This document shows, piece after piece, positions 19,248-27,622 of a DNA stretch of 64,000 nucleotides. Every line of letters starts with the position of its first letter. Positions within the stretch are counted from its first letter, which is position 1. Position numbers and translations under genes: made by a program. Origin of the DNA: Streptosporangium canum (lineage in GTDB: Bacteria; Actinomycetota; Actinomycetes; Streptosporangiales; Streptosporangiaceae); assembly GCF_900113865.1 (NCBI RefSeq), contig NZ_FOQY01000014.1:124001-188000 (forward strand), in the 5' to 3' direction. The notes under the pieces were generated by a model. It worked only from the letters and a program-made list of their open reading frames with translations. It did no database searches and was not told the origin of the DNA.

Positions 19248-19276
19248 CGTAACCTGCCGCGCCGAGCCGTCGTTAG
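19248..19276 (+). promoter_or_regulatory. BldN-type promoter ahead of the rsbN-like gene
   Basis: CGTAACC (19248-19254), 16 bp, then CGTTAG (19271-19276). The consensus I recall for Streptomyces BldN is CGTAACC-16-CGTTGA, so the -35 is perfect and the -10 matches in four of six positions. It lies 47 bp ahead of the rsbN-like start. Confidence 0.65.
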
Positions 19277-19323
19277 GCAAGTGACACCGATGGGTCATGA
19301 TCTGGGGGCGGCAGGGAGCGTTC

Positions 19324-19995
19324 ATGGGTAAGTGGCTGCCCGGAATCTCACGGAGATCGCAGGCGCGCATCCAGAACCGCGTGTCGAGGCTCGGCGCCCG
19401 GATGGGAGGCGGCCCCCGTCCGGAGTTCCGCTCCGAACTCCGCACGCGCCTCGTGAACACGTCCGGCCCGGAGGAGCCATCCGCCGAACGGGCCGCCCCG
19501 GCACGGCCGAGGCCGCGCCCCGGCCTGCTGGCCCAGTTCCTGAGCCTGAGCCTGGCGGCCACGGTGGTCATGGCGGGACTGGCGACCTACCGGTCGATGC
19601 CGGGGGACACGCTCTACCCGCTCAAGCGCGCCGCCGAGAGCACGCTGTTCCACCTGAGCACCGACGACGCCGAGCGGGCGGGCCGCTCCCTCGACTACGC
19701 GGAGACCCGCGCCCACGAGGTCGAGGAACTCCTCGGCTCCAGCCGCCGCCCGAACCGTCTGATCAAGGAGACCCTCCAGGACATGGAGGACACCACCCGC
19801 TCCGCGATCACCTCTCTCACCCGGGTACGGCGCCACGACGCGAAAAGTGAGGCGAAGAGCACAGGCCAGCTCAAGCGGTTCGTCCAGAAGCAGCGCAACC
19901 AGATCGAGGGAATGCTCCCCAAGATGGACGTGGAGGAACGGCGCCGGGCACACGGCTACCTCAACTACATCGAGGGGCTGGCCCCGCCCGAATAG
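19324..19995 (+). CDS. rsbN: RsbN-like DUF5667 membrane-anchored anti-sigma factor
   Basis: A 223-residue single-pass membrane protein. A basic N-terminal cytoplasmic segment (about 1-60) is followed by a Pro/Arg-rich stretch, one hydrophobic helix (about 62-82) and a mainly helical extracellular DUF5667 domain ([18 protein letters not shown], then charged helices). In Streptomyces, RsbN is the anti-sigma of BldN and is encoded just downstream of it, as here. The ATG at 19324 has AGGGAG upstream. Assignment rests on order, topology and the DUF5667 block; the N-terminal sigma-binding region is poorly conserved. Confidence 0.75.
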   Translation: MGKWLPGISRRSQARIQNRVSRLGARMGGGPRPEFRSELRTRLVNTSGPEEPSAERAAPARPRPRPGLLAQFLSLSLAATVVMAGLATYRSMPGDTLYPLKRAAESTLFHLSTDDAERAGRSLDYAETRAHEVEELLGSSRRPNRLIKETLQDMEDTTRSAITSLTRVRRHDAKSEAKSTGQLKRFVQKQRNQIEGMLPKMDVEERRRAHGYLNYIEGLAPPE

Positions 19996-20021
19996 CCTGG
20001 CCACACCCGGCCGGAAGTCCT

Positions 20022-20067
20022 CGCCACGCCCGAACGGGACTCCGCGCCACGCCCGAACGGGACTCCG
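20022..20067. repeat. Two perfect 23-bp tandem repeats
   Basis: A 23-bp unit occurs twice without mismatch (20022-20044 and 20045-20067), between the rsbN-like and HAD genes. A third, degenerate copy lies just upstream (19999-20021). Confidence 0.8.
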
Positions 20068-20146
20068 CGCCGCCACCGGGACATCCCCTTCCGCTAACGC
20101 GATGTACACCGTTTTCACCCGCCTGCGCCGGTTAAGCTGGGAGGCT

Positions 20147-21013
20147 ATGAAGCGGCTGAGACGACGGCAGGACGGACCGGAGATAGCCGGAGAGGTTGCG
20201 GCCGCGGCGGCCGTCGCGATGCCGATGGCCGACCCCGACCCGACCGCCGCCGCCTTCTTCGACGTCGACAACACCATGATGCGCGGCGCCTCCATCTACC
20301 ACTTCGCCCGGGGCCTGGCCTCACGTGGCCTGTTCACCACCAAGGACCTGCTCAAGTTCGCGTTCGGCCAGGCGGTGTTCCGGGTCCGCGGCGACGAGAA
20401 CCCCGAGCACATCGCCCAGGCCAGGGAGACCGCGCTGGCGTTCGTGGCGGGCAGCAGGGTGGAGGACATCGTCCGCCTCGGCGAGGAGATCTTCGACGAG
20501 GCCATGGCCGACCGGATCTGGCCCGGCACCCGCGCCCTCGCGCAGAGCCATCTGGAGGCCGGTCAGCGCGTCTGGCTGGTCACCGCGACCCCGGTGGAGC
20601 TCGCCCGCGTGATCGCCCAGCGGCTCGGGCTGACCGGCGCCCTCGGCACCGTCTCCGAGACCGTGGACGGCGTCTACACCGGCCGCCTGGTCGGCGACCT
20701 GCTCCACGGGCCCGCCAAGGCGGAGGCCGTCCGGGCCCTGGCCCGCCGGGAGGGCCTCGACCTGTCCCGCTGCTCGGCCTACAGCGACTCGGCCAACGAC
20801 CTGCCGCTGCTCTCCCTGGTCGGCCACGCCATCGCGATCAACCCCGATGCCGAGCTGCGCGACCACGCCCGCGAGAACAAGTGGGACATCAAGGACTTCC
20901 GTACCGGCCGCAAGGCCACCATGATCGCCCTGCCCATCGCCGCGGGCGCCGGTGCCCTCGCCGGCGGGGTGGCGGCTGCGGTCGCCCTGCGCCGCCTCTA
21001 CCGCTCCAAGTGA
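20147..21013 (+). CDS. HAD-IB family hydrolase (SerB-like phosphatase)
   Basis: A 288-residue HAD phosphohydrolase of the IB subfamily. Seen: motif [10 protein letters not shown] (nucleophile Asp), motif II in [10 protein letters not shown], motif III Lys in GPAKAEAV, and motif [16 protein letters not shown]-terminal small-residue helix (about 262-280, [20 protein letters not shown]) suggests membrane association. The ATG at 20147 has GGGAGG very close upstream. An in-frame ATG at 20102 would add 15 residues. The substrate is unknown; related genes lie near bldN in other actinobacteria. Confidence 0.88.
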   Translation: MKRLRRRQDGPEIAGEVAAAAAVAMPMADPDPTAAAFFDVDNTMMRGASIYHFARGLASRGLFTTKDLLKFAFGQAVFRVRGDENPEHIAQARETALAFVAGSRVEDIVRLGEEIFDEAMADRIWPGTRALAQSHLEAGQRVWLVTATPVELARVIAQRLGLTGALGTVSETVDGVYTGRLVGDLLHGPAKAEAVRALARREGLDLSRCSAYSDSANDLPLLSLVGHAIAINPDAELRDHARENKWDIKDFRTGRKATMIALPIAAGAGALAGGVAAAVALRRLYRSK

Positions 21014-21043
21014 GCCGCCTCCACGGCTCCGGGTAACCGCCCC

Positions 21044-22078
21044 TTACCGTTCCGGACGACCGTCCACACGGCGGGCGACCCGGTCCAGCAGATCGCTCAG
21101 GGCCTGGTTGACGGCCTCCGGCCGTTCGAGCCCGATCATGTGACCGGCGCCGGGCAGCACGGTCAGGGCGGCGCCGGGAATGCTCCGGGCGATGCGCCGG
21201 CTGTGGACGGGCGGGGTGAGCCGGTCACGGCTGCCGACCATGACCAGCGTCTCCACCGAGCCGAGCGCGGCCAGCGCGGCGAGCTTGTCGTGGACGAGGA
21301 AGTCGCGGAAGAAGCCGACCATCACCTCGGTCGGGGTGGCCACGGCCATGTCGTTGACGAAGCGGACGTGCGCGCGCGTCGCGCGAGGGCCGAAGGCGAC
21401 GTAGCGGATCACCGGCAGGTTCGTGCGTGACCTGAGAGCCGAGCCGCGGTCGATGGCCGCGGCACGGGTCAGCATGCGGTCGAACACGACAGGGGTGACG
21501 CGCGGGGCGAGCCGCCCGATCGGCCCGGGGAGCCCGAACGTGCTGCCGGCCAGCCGGCCGGACGACGTGCTCAGCAGCGCCACCCCGGCCACGCGTGAGG
21601 CGAAGGCGGCGGGGTGCCGTCCCGCGAACGCCATGATCGTCATGCCGCCCATCGAATGGCCGACGAGCACCACCGGCAGCCCTTCGGGGACGGCCTGTTC
21701 GATCACCGCGGCCAGGTCGTCGCCGAGCCGGTCGACCGTGCACGCGCCGAGAGCCCCGGCCGAGGAGTCTCCGTGCCCGCGCTGGTCGTAGAAGATCAGG
21801 GTTGCCCTGCCGGCCAGCGCCTCCCGCTGGAAGTGCCAGCAGTGCCGGTTCATCACCCAGCCGTGGGCGAGAACCACGGCGAACTCGGGTGACTCGGCCT
21901 CCTCCACGTCCACCGCGAGCCGTACCCCGTCGTCGGTGACGACGGTGACCGGCCTCCCCCGGTGCCCGCCGAGCGCCGTCTCCGCGCGTGCCTTGCGCCG
22001 TCGCGTGGCGATCCCCAGCGCCGTTCCCACGGCAAGCCCGGTGACGAGGGCACTTCTCGCGGTACGGCGTGCGCCCAT
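21044..22078 (-). CDS. Alpha/beta-fold hydrolase with N-terminal membrane anchor
   Basis: A 344-residue alpha/beta hydrolase. The N-terminal 30 residues contain a short hydrophobic helix with Arg/Lys on both sides, a probable anchor or signal. Then come VVLAHGWVMNRHCW (oxyanion region), FYDQRGHGDSS, the nucleophile elbow VGHSMGGMT, an acid in VGSRDRLTPP and the catalytic His in LPGAGHMIG. The ATG at 22078 follows GAGGAG by five bases. A TetR-type dyad lies at 22142-22158 upstream. The substrate cannot be named. Confidence 0.88.
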   Translation of the reverse strand: MGARRTARSALVTGLAVGTALGIATRRRKARAETALGGHRGRPVTVVTDDGVRLAVDVEEAESPEFAVVLAHGWVMNRHCWHFQREALAGRATLIFYDQRGHGDSSAGALGACTVDRLGDDLAAVIEQAVPEGLPVVLVGHSMGGMTIMAFAGRHPAAFASRVAGVALLSTSSGRLAGSTFGLPGPIGRLAPRVTPVVFDRMLTRAAAIDRGSALRSRTNLPVIRYVAFGPRATRAHVRFVNDMAVATPTEVMVGFFRDFLVHDKLAALAALGSVETLVMVGSRDRLTPPVHSRRIARSIPGAALTVLPGAGHMIGLERPEAVNQALSDLLDRVARRVDGRPER

Positions 22079-22141
22079 GACCACTCCTCATGTCCGGAGG
22101 CTCGATGCTGAGCACACCATATCTACCGAAAGCACCCACTG

Positions 22142-22158
22142 TTAGACGCGGCGCCTAA
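22142..22158. promoter_or_regulatory. Candidate 17-bp operator upstream of the alpha/beta hydrolase gene
   Basis: TTAGACGCGGCGCCTAA matches its own reverse complement at 14 of 17 positions. It is followed by AT-rich sequence, about 64 bp ahead of the hydrolase start. Size and form suit a TetR-family operator; the regulator is not obvious. Confidence 0.45.
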
Positions 22159-22169
22159 TAAAAATCGGC

Positions 22170-22235
22170 GTGTCCGCTCACTCCTGGGAGAGCGTCCGCT
22201 CACCCCTCAGAAAGCGTCCGCTCGCCGCCGGAAGA
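22170..22235. repeat. Three degenerate 22-bp tandem repeats
   Basis: Three consecutive 22-bp units (22170, 22192, 22214) share the core GTCCGCTC followed by C/A/G-rich sequence. They lie between the alpha/beta hydrolase promoter and the end of the acyltransferase gene. Confidence 0.6.
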
Positions 22236-22298
22236 GCGGGCGTCGGGCGGAAGGCACGGGAAAGAGCCGGGAGAGCGGCCGGAAGGCACGGGGAGGAG

Positions 22299-23321
22299 TC
22301 AGAAGAAGGGAGGGAAGGCGTGGCCGCGCTGGAGGCGGAGCTCGTTCAGCTGCTGCTGGATGACCTCGCGGACCTGGTCGGTGAGATTGAAGACCAGCAT
22401 GGGGTCGTCCGCGTCCGCGGGGTCGAACTGGTCGGTGCGGATGGGCTCGCCGAAACCGATCATCCATTTGGACGGCAGCGGCACCAGGCCGAGGGGGCCG
22501 AGCCAGGGGAACAGCGGGGTGATCGGCAGGTAGGGCAGGCCCAGCGCCCTGGCCAGGAAACGCAGGTCGCCGACCTTGGGATAGATCTCCTCCGCACCCA
22601 CGATGGAGCAGGGGACGATCGGGACCCCGGCCCGGATGGCGGAGGCGACGAAGCCCCCGCGGCCGAAGCGCTGCAGCTTGTAGCGTTCGGAGAACGGCTT
22701 GCCGACCCCCTTGAAGCCCTCGGGGAAGACGCCGACGAGCTCACCCTTGCGGAGCAGGCGGTCGGCGTCGTCGCGGCAGGCCAGAGTGTGACCGGTCTTA
22801 CGGGACAGGTGACCGAGCAGCGGAAGCTGGTAGACCAGGTCGGCGCCGAGGAGACGGACGGCGCGGCGCTCGGGGTGGTCGTCGTGCAGCGCCACCTGGA
22901 GCATGAGCCCGTCCAGCGGGAGGGTGCCCGAGTGGTTGGCCACCACGAGAGCGCCGGAGTCGCCGGGCACGTTGTGCATGCCGACGGTCTCGACCCGGAA
23001 CCAGTGCCGGTAGAGCGGGCGGATCAGCTCCAGCAGCACCTTGTCGGTGAGCTCGGGGTCGAAGCCGAACTCGTCGACCTCGTACTCCCCCGTGATGCGG
23101 CGGCGCAGGAAGGCGAGCAGCTCGGCGAGGCCGCGGTCGCGGTCGCGGTCGTGGTCGTGGTCGCCGTCCTCGTCGGGCGCAGCCCCCCGTTCGGACGGCG
23201 GCGGCTCGGACGGCGGCGGCTCGTGCTCGGACGGCGGAGACCCGTGCGGGGAACGGGCCCGGGTGATGGGAATCACCTGGGCGTCGTCCGTCTCGGCGGG
23301 CTCACCTGCCATCTCCGTCAC
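22299..23321 (-). CDS. PlsC-like lysophospholipid acyltransferase family protein
   Basis: A 340-residue acyltransferase. The first 70 residues are disordered, with repeated PPPSEPPPSE and an Asp/His/Arg run (DGDHDHDRDRDRG). The catalytic domain shows VVANHSGTLPLD in the place of the usual NHX4D block (six residues between His and Asp) and the FPEG motif in VGVFPEGFKG. The protein probably acylates a lysophospholipid or glycolipid at the membrane. I chose the GTG at 23321 because it overlaps the stop of the upstream SDR gene (GTGA); an ATG at 23312 is the alternative. Confidence 0.83.
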   Translation of the reverse strand: MTEMAGEPAETDDAQVIPITRARSPHGSPPSEHEPPPSEPPPSERGAAPDEDGDHDHDRDRDRGLAELLAFLRRRITGEYEVDEFGFDPELTDKVLLELIRPLYRHWFRVETVGMHNVPGDSGALVVANHSGTLPLDGLMLQVALHDDHPERRAVRLLGADLVYQLPLLGHLSRKTGHTLACRDDADRLLRKGELVGVFPEGFKGVGKPFSERYKLQRFGRGGFVASAIRAGVPIVPCSIVGAEEIYPKVGDLRFLARALGLPYLPITPLFPWLGPLGLVPLPSKWMIGFGEPIRTDQFDPADADDPMLVFNLTDQVREVIQQQLNELRLQRGHAFPPFF

Positions 23322-24343
23322 CTCGTCACCGCCTGGGAGATCAGTTCCATCATGGCGGCGGGGAGTCCGCCGGCCAGGTCCCGGGCGCGGACGAAGTCCT
23401 CGAAGGCGGCGGAGGTCGAGAACTTGGGCTTCCAGCCGAGGCGGGCGGCCAGCCGGGTGGTGTCCACCACGCGGCCATGGCACATCAGCCGGAGCTGTTC
23501 GGGAGAGAAGTCCACCAGTCCCGCGCCGCGGGCGAGGTCACCCAGGAGACGGAACGCGGGAGAGGGCACGGGCAGCGAGAGCAGCCCCGCCCTTCGGGCG
23601 CACTGCGAGAGCAGGAGCACGCCGTCGCCGGCCACGTTGAACGTGCCGGGGTGGTCCTCCATCGCCATCCGCCTGAGCACCTCGACCGCGTCGTCCTCAT
23701 GGACGAACTGCAGGCGAGGGTCGAAGCCGAACACGGTCGGCAGGACGGGCTGGGTGAAGTAACGGGTCAGCGGCGAATCGACGCCGGGGCCCATGAAGTT
23801 GGCGAATCTGAGCATCGACACGGTCACGTCACCGCGCCGCCTGGCGAAGCCCCGGACGTAGCCCTCGACCTCCGAGGCGTCCTTGGCGTATCCGTGGGTG
23901 GGCGACTCGCCCGGCTCCGCGTCCTCGGTGAAGACGGCGGGGTCGTGCGGGGACGAGCCGTACACCGCGGTGGTGGAACGTACGACGACACGGCGGACCG
24001 TCGCGGACCGCTGACAGGCACCGAGCAACTGCATGGTGCCGATGACGTTGTGCTCCTTCATGAGCATCCGGCCACCGCTCCGCGGGGGAGCGCTCACCAG
24101 GCTCATGTGGACCACTGTGTCGATGTCGGCGGCCGCGATCACCTGGGCGATGTCGGGGCTCCGCAGATCGACGCGGACGAACTCCGTCCGGCCGAGAGGG
24201 ACGCCGCCATCACGTGAGAGCGAGGGCGGCGGCACCGTGTCTACTCCGATGACCCGGTCGATGTCCGGGTCAGCCGCGAGAACGCTCGCCACTCGGGCGC
24301 CGATGTGGCGCGAGACCCCGGTGACAAGCACGGTGTGGGTCAT
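23318..24343 (-). CDS. NAD-dependent epimerase/dehydratase (extended SDR) family protein
   Basis: A 341-residue Rossmann protein. The nucleotide-binding start reads LVTGVSRHIGARVAS, the charged pocket is in VIGVD, and an ST-rich strand precedes VVVRSTTAVYGSS. The expected YxxxK of active SDRs is not present in usual form; the corresponding segment reads THGYAKDASEVEGY. It could be a binding or regulatory SDR, or use a shifted Tyr/Lys pair. It is coupled to the downstream acyltransferase gene and follows the bS22 gene by 23 bp, so the three may be one transcript. Confidence 0.83.
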   Translation of the reverse strand: MTHTVLVTGVSRHIGARVASVLAADPDIDRVIGVDTVPPPSLSRDGGVPLGRTEFVRVDLRSPDIAQVIAAADIDTVVHMSLVSAPPRSGGRMLMKEHNVIGTMQLLGACQRSATVRRVVVRSTTAVYGSSPHDPAVFTEDAEPGESPTHGYAKDASEVEGYVRGFARRRGDVTVSMLRFANFMGPGVDSPLTRYFTQPVLPTVFGFDPRLQFVHEDDAVEVLRRMAMEDHPGTFNVAGDGVLLLSQCARRAGLLSLPVPSPAFRLLGDLARGAGLVDFSPEQLRLMCHGRVVDTTRLAARLGWKPKFSTSAAFEDFVRARDLAGGLPAAMMELISQAVTR

Positions 24344-24366
24344 CGGCGCCTCGCAGATCCGCGTTA

Positions 24367-24465
24367 CTACTTCTTGTTACGCCGCTGAATACGGGTCTTC
24401 TTGAGAAGCTTGCGGTGCTTCTTCTTCGCCATGCGCTTACGGCGCTTCTTGATCACAGAGCCCAC
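24367..24465 (-). CDS. Small basic ribosomal protein bS22 (AURKAIP1/COX24-like)
   Basis: A 32-residue, extremely basic protein starting at GTG 24465: [20 protein letters not shown], then [12 protein letters not shown]. It closely resembles the 33-residue protein bS22 seen in mycobacterial 30S ribosomes, including the conserved opening. Genes this short are often missed. It lies between the excisionase-like gene and the SDR gene on the same strand. The role is inferred from this resemblance. Confidence 0.88.
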   Translation of the reverse strand: MGSVIKKRRKRMAKKKHRKLLKKTRIQRRNKK

Positions 24466-24750
24466 GGGACCCCCAGGTAGCTGGTAGCCGAGATTGTCAA
24501 ACCGGTGCGCGAACAACACACCGGCTCAACAGACTACCGGCGATCCACGGTAGATCGCCCCCTGGGGGGATCCCGGGTACTGGAACTCACGACGTGACGA
24601 CCACGCCGCTACCTCAGTGAAGCATGAGTCCCCCACGTGCCGGTTTGACCGGAAGACTCGGACCCGCTGGCCGCTCACCGCTCCGCGCCGGCCACGCAGC
24701 CGGTCCGTCCCTCACCGGTCGCTCCGCTCACCACCTGGGGCTCGCTCGCT

Positions 24751-24954
24751 TCAACCCGCCTCGATGTAGGCATCCCTGAGATAGTCGTGCACCGCCTGCT
24801 CCGGCACTCGGAAGGATCGACCGACCCGGATGGCCGGCAGCTCGCCCGAATGCACGAGTCGGTACACAGTCATCTTGGACACCCTCATGACCGTGGCCAC
24901 TTCAGCCACCGTCAGGAACTTCACCTCGCTGAGAGGTCTTTCGCCTGCACCCAT
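24751..24954 (-). CDS. Excisionase/MerR-like helix-turn-helix DNA-binding protein
   Basis: A 67-residue protein that is almost entirely one winged HTH: FLTVAEVATVMRVSKMTVYR, then LVHSGELPAIRVGRSFRVPE and a short C-terminal helix. This is the HTH_17 (excisionase/BldC-like) type. The ATG at 24954 has AAGAGG seven bases upstream. An open frame to 25002 exists but lacks a better start. No integrase lies nearby, so it is a chromosomal regulator, not a phage excisionase. Similar genes sit near bldN in streptomycetes as I recall. Confidence 0.85.
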   Translation of the reverse strand: MGAGERPLSEVKFLTVAEVATVMRVSKMTVYRLVHSGELPAIRVGRSFRVPEQAVHDYLRDAYIEAG

Positions 24955-25276
24955 CGGACGCCTCTTCCGCACGTGTTTCCGGGTTATCCCCACTGGTGCC
25001 ATTGCTCACGCACGTGTACTGCCGTCAGCGTAAGTCGGGACTCCGAGTGCGCAAACCCCCTACTTTCTCAGTCTCCGCAGCCCCATGTCAGCGAAATGGA
25101 GAAACTCGCTGGCCAGCAGCCGGACCGCACCCTTCGCCTTGATCTTGGAACGGACCAACCGTCTCTTATTAGAGTCGCCCACAATCCTCAAAAAGTTGGC
25201 AAACGGTCGGCGAGCACCACGGAATGCAGGCGCGAAAAGCCCGTATAGGGATGTCCCGATTTGCGCAACCCTCGCC
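24955..25276. other. 322-bp intergenic region with lower GC
   Basis: Between the excisionase-like gene and the phosphatase-like gene (both minus). It is visibly richer in A/T than its surroundings, especially 25140-25260. I see no gene, tRNA or strong hairpin. It probably holds the promoter of the excisionase-like gene. Confidence 0.4.
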
Positions 25277-26164
25277 TCAGAGGGCCCGCACGACCCTTTC
25301 GACCAGATGACGCGTCAGCGGATCGTAATATCTTGGTAGCACGTTGTCATCAAGCGGGACGGTCACCGCGATCTTGCCCTCGGCCTCTCCGACGAAGAGC
25401 GCGGGGTCGTTGCTGTCGGCGAACCCGACCGTGAGAATCCCCGCCTCGCCGGCCGCGCCGGCCCAGCCGTGGTCGGCGATCACCAGATCGGGGCGGTCGT
25501 CGCCGAGCTCGTCGAGCATGGCCCGCATCGGGGCCGGGTCGTGGCTGTGCACGAAGGCGCCCCGGTCGGCCAGCATCGCGACGTCGTCCATGTAGCGGAT
25601 CTGACGCTTGCGGCCGAACCCGGCGCTCCAGTAGGACCAGCCCTCGGCCGGGCCCATCAGGATCGCGCCGTGCTCCCGCGCCAGCCGGGCCACGACCATG
25701 TGGATGGTGAGCAGACCGGTGGGGTGGCCGGTGGCGAAGAGGATCCGGGGGCTGCCGGTCCGGAGCACGCCGGCGATCGTGTCGCCCATCGCCTCGACCG
25801 CGTCGATCGTGCGGTCCGGGTCGATGACGTCCTGGCCCTCGCGGTGGTCCGGGTCGGCCACGACCCCCGCGGACTTGGCCATCAGGGCCAGCACGTCCCG
25901 GTAGGACCAGTGGCCCTCCAGGGTCAGCCCGAACATGTGGTGCGGGTCCCGGTTGGACAGCGACCTGTAGTGGTCCAGGTTGTTCTCCCGGCTGGTCGCC
26001 ACGTCACCGGCGATCCGGGTGCGGACCAGATGCTCACGAAGGTCGTCTCGGGTCAGCGGCGACGCCGGGCGTCGCAGCTCGGGCGCTGTCAACCTGTGAC
26101 CTCCTCCGTCACTCATCCGTCCGTTCCCCGTCTCCCGCGCCGGTTCGCCGGTGCCCGCCGTCAC
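25277..26164 (-). CDS. Putative phosphatase (conserved actinobacterial family)
   Basis: A 295-residue protein of a family usually annotated only as phosphatase. Seen: VATSRENNLDHYRSL, GHWSYRDVLALMA, ILFATGHPTGLLTIH (a Gly-His loop), DLVIADHGWAGAAGEAG and GFADSNDPALFVGEAEG, repeated acidic and His positions consistent with metal or phosphate binding. No signal peptide. The GTG start overlaps the acuC stop by 4 bp, so the two are translated together. An internal ATG at 26116 is possible. Function unproved. Confidence 0.68.
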   Translation of the reverse strand: MTAGTGEPARETGNGRMSDGGGHRLTAPELRRPASPLTRDDLREHLVRTRIAGDVATSRENNLDHYRSLSNRDPHHMFGLTLEGHWSYRDVLALMAKSAGVVADPDHREGQDVIDPDRTIDAVEAMGDTIAGVLRTGSPRILFATGHPTGLLTIHMVVARLAREHGAILMGPAEGWSYWSAGFGRKRQIRYMDDVAMLADRGAFVHSHDPAPMRAMLDELGDDRPDLVIADHGWAGAAGEAGILTVGFADSNDPALFVGEAEGKIAVTVPLDDNVLPRYYDPLTRHLVERVVRAL

Positions 26165-27324
26165 GGGAGGGGATCCAGCCCGTGGAAGGGGAACACGGCC
26201 TTCCGGGTCGCCATGATGGCCCGGTCGATCGGGTCTGCTGGATCATAACCAGCGGAGAAATCACTAAATTCCGGATCTCTGCCATCGGTCAGCGACAGCG
26301 GCGGCGTCTGCCCGGTCCGCTCCCTGACCAGCCGGCGCCACGCCTGCGGGGTGGCGGTGGCCGGGGCGAGCGGGTGCCCGGAGACCTCGGCGATCAGATG
26401 GGTCCACGCCCGGGGCACCACCTGCACCAGCTCGTATCCCCCGCCGCCGGTCACCACCCAGCGGCCGCCCGCGGTCTCGTGGGCCAGCTCGTGGAGCGCG
26501 GCGTAGGCGGTGCGCTGGCCGTCCAGGCTGAGCATCAGGTGGGCCAGCGGGTCGAGCGCGTGGCTGTCGCAGCCGTGCTGGGTGACCAGGACCTCGGGGG
26601 CGAACTCCCGCAGCAGCGGCGGCACCACCGCGTGGAAGGCCCTCAGCCAGCCGCTGTCGCCGCATCCGGCGGGCAGCGCCACGTTGACCGCGGTGCCCTC
26701 CGCGCCGCGCTCCTCGGGGAAGCCCGTGCCCGGGAAGAGCGTGCGGGGGCTCTCGTGCAGGCTGATGGTGAGGACCCTGGGGTCGTCGTAGAACATCGCC
26801 TGGACGCCGTCCCCGTGATGGACGTCCACATCCACGTAGGCGATCCGGGAGGCGCCCTGCGCCAGCAGCCAGCCGATCGCCACCGCGGGGTCGTTGTAGA
26901 CGCAGAACCCGCTCGCGGCGGCGGCCATGGCGTGGTGCAGGCCTCCCGCGACGTTCACCGCGTGCTCGGCCTCGCCCGTCCAGACCGCGCGGGCCGCGGC
27001 CAGGCTCGCACCGGTGATCAGCGCGGAGGCCTCGTGCACCCCGGCGAAGGCGGGGTTGTCCTCGGTGCCGAGCCCGTGGGCCAGGTCGGGCCGCCCGGTC
27101 GCGGAGACCCTCTTGACGGCCTCGATGTAGTCGCGCTTGTGGACCAGCGCCAGCTCGTCGTCGGTGGCGGGCGCGCAGCCGGTCACCTCGACCGCGTCCA
27201 GCACGCCGAGCTCCCTGGCCAGCGCCATGGTCAGCTCGACCCGCACGGGCGCGAGCGGGTGCCCGGGGCCGAAGTCGTACGCGATGAGCGCGTCGTCCCA
27301 GACCACCCGGACGGACCGGCTCAT
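26161..27324 (-). CDS. acuC: Acetoin utilization protein AcuC (class I histone-deacetylase fold)
   Basis: A 387-residue zinc-dependent deacetylase of the HDAC superfamily. Seen: HPLAPVRVELTMALA at the N-terminus, GGLHHAMAAAASGFCVYND, the metal-binding DVDVHHGDGVQ, TISLHESP, a second metal Asp in HGCDSHALDPLAH, and the catalytic Tyr loop TGGGGYELV. Known AcuC enzymes deacetylate acetyl-CoA synthetase. The ATG has GGGAGG upstream. A perfect 20-bp palindrome lies 174 bp upstream (27498-27517). No acuA is seen nearby. Confidence 0.93.
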   Translation of the reverse strand: MSRSVRVVWDDALIAYDFGPGHPLAPVRVELTMALARELGVLDAVEVTGCAPATDDELALVHKRDYIEAVKRVSATGRPDLAHGLGTEDNPAFAGVHEASALITGASLAAARAVWTGEAEHAVNVAGGLHHAMAAAASGFCVYNDPAVAIGWLLAQGASRIAYVDVDVHHGDGVQAMFYDDPRVLTISLHESPRTLFPGTGFPEERGAEGTAVNVALPAGCGDSGWLRAFHAVVPPLLREFAPEVLVTQHGCDSHALDPLAHLMLSLDGQRTAYAALHELAHETAGGRWVVTGGGGYELVQVVPRAWTHLIAEVSGHPLAPATATPQAWRRLVRERTGQTPPLSLTDGRDPEFSDFSAGYDPADPIDRAIMATRKAVFPFHGLDPLP

Positions 27325-27497
27325 GACGCCTCCCTGTCTGATCGCGTCGCGGCGCGCTCGCTGGACGATCTCCCACCCCGGCCGACGTTACCGCACGGAT
27401 ACGCACGCGGGTTTACCCAGCCGTCACGGAGGAGAGGGCGGTTTTCATCTGAGCGAAATATCCAGACTTATTCCGATTAACCGCGCCCCCTTTATGA

Positions 27498-27517
27498 CGG
27501 TACGGCATGCCGTACCG
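27498..27517. promoter_or_regulatory. Perfect 20-bp palindrome between acuC and the MFS gene
   Basis: CGGTACGGCATGCCGTACCG is fully self-complementary. It is followed by AT-rich DNA (27440-27496) on the acuC side, which probably contains the acuC promoter. It may be an operator, or a terminator for the MFS gene; no T-run follows. Confidence 0.45.
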
Positions 27518-27580
27518 ACTGATCACGCGCTTGGCCGCCCCCGCGCCGACCGGCGGTCTCCCAGCCGGGCCAGGCCGGTC

Positions 27581-27622
27581 GGGTCAGGCGGGCCGGGTCA
27601 GGCGGGCCGGGTCAGGCCGGGG
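27581..27622. repeat. Nearly three tandem 14-bp repeats ending in the MFS stop codon
   Basis: The 14-bp unit GGGTCAGGCGGGCC occurs at 27581 and 27595, and a changed third copy from 27609 runs into the MFS gene. The third copy supplies that gene's stop codon (27612-27614). Confidence 0.7.

Noticed and set aside
24751-24954. Phage or integrative-element excisionase
   Set aside because: No integrase, attachment-site repeats or other mobile genes nearby; such HTH proteins are common chromosomal regulators.
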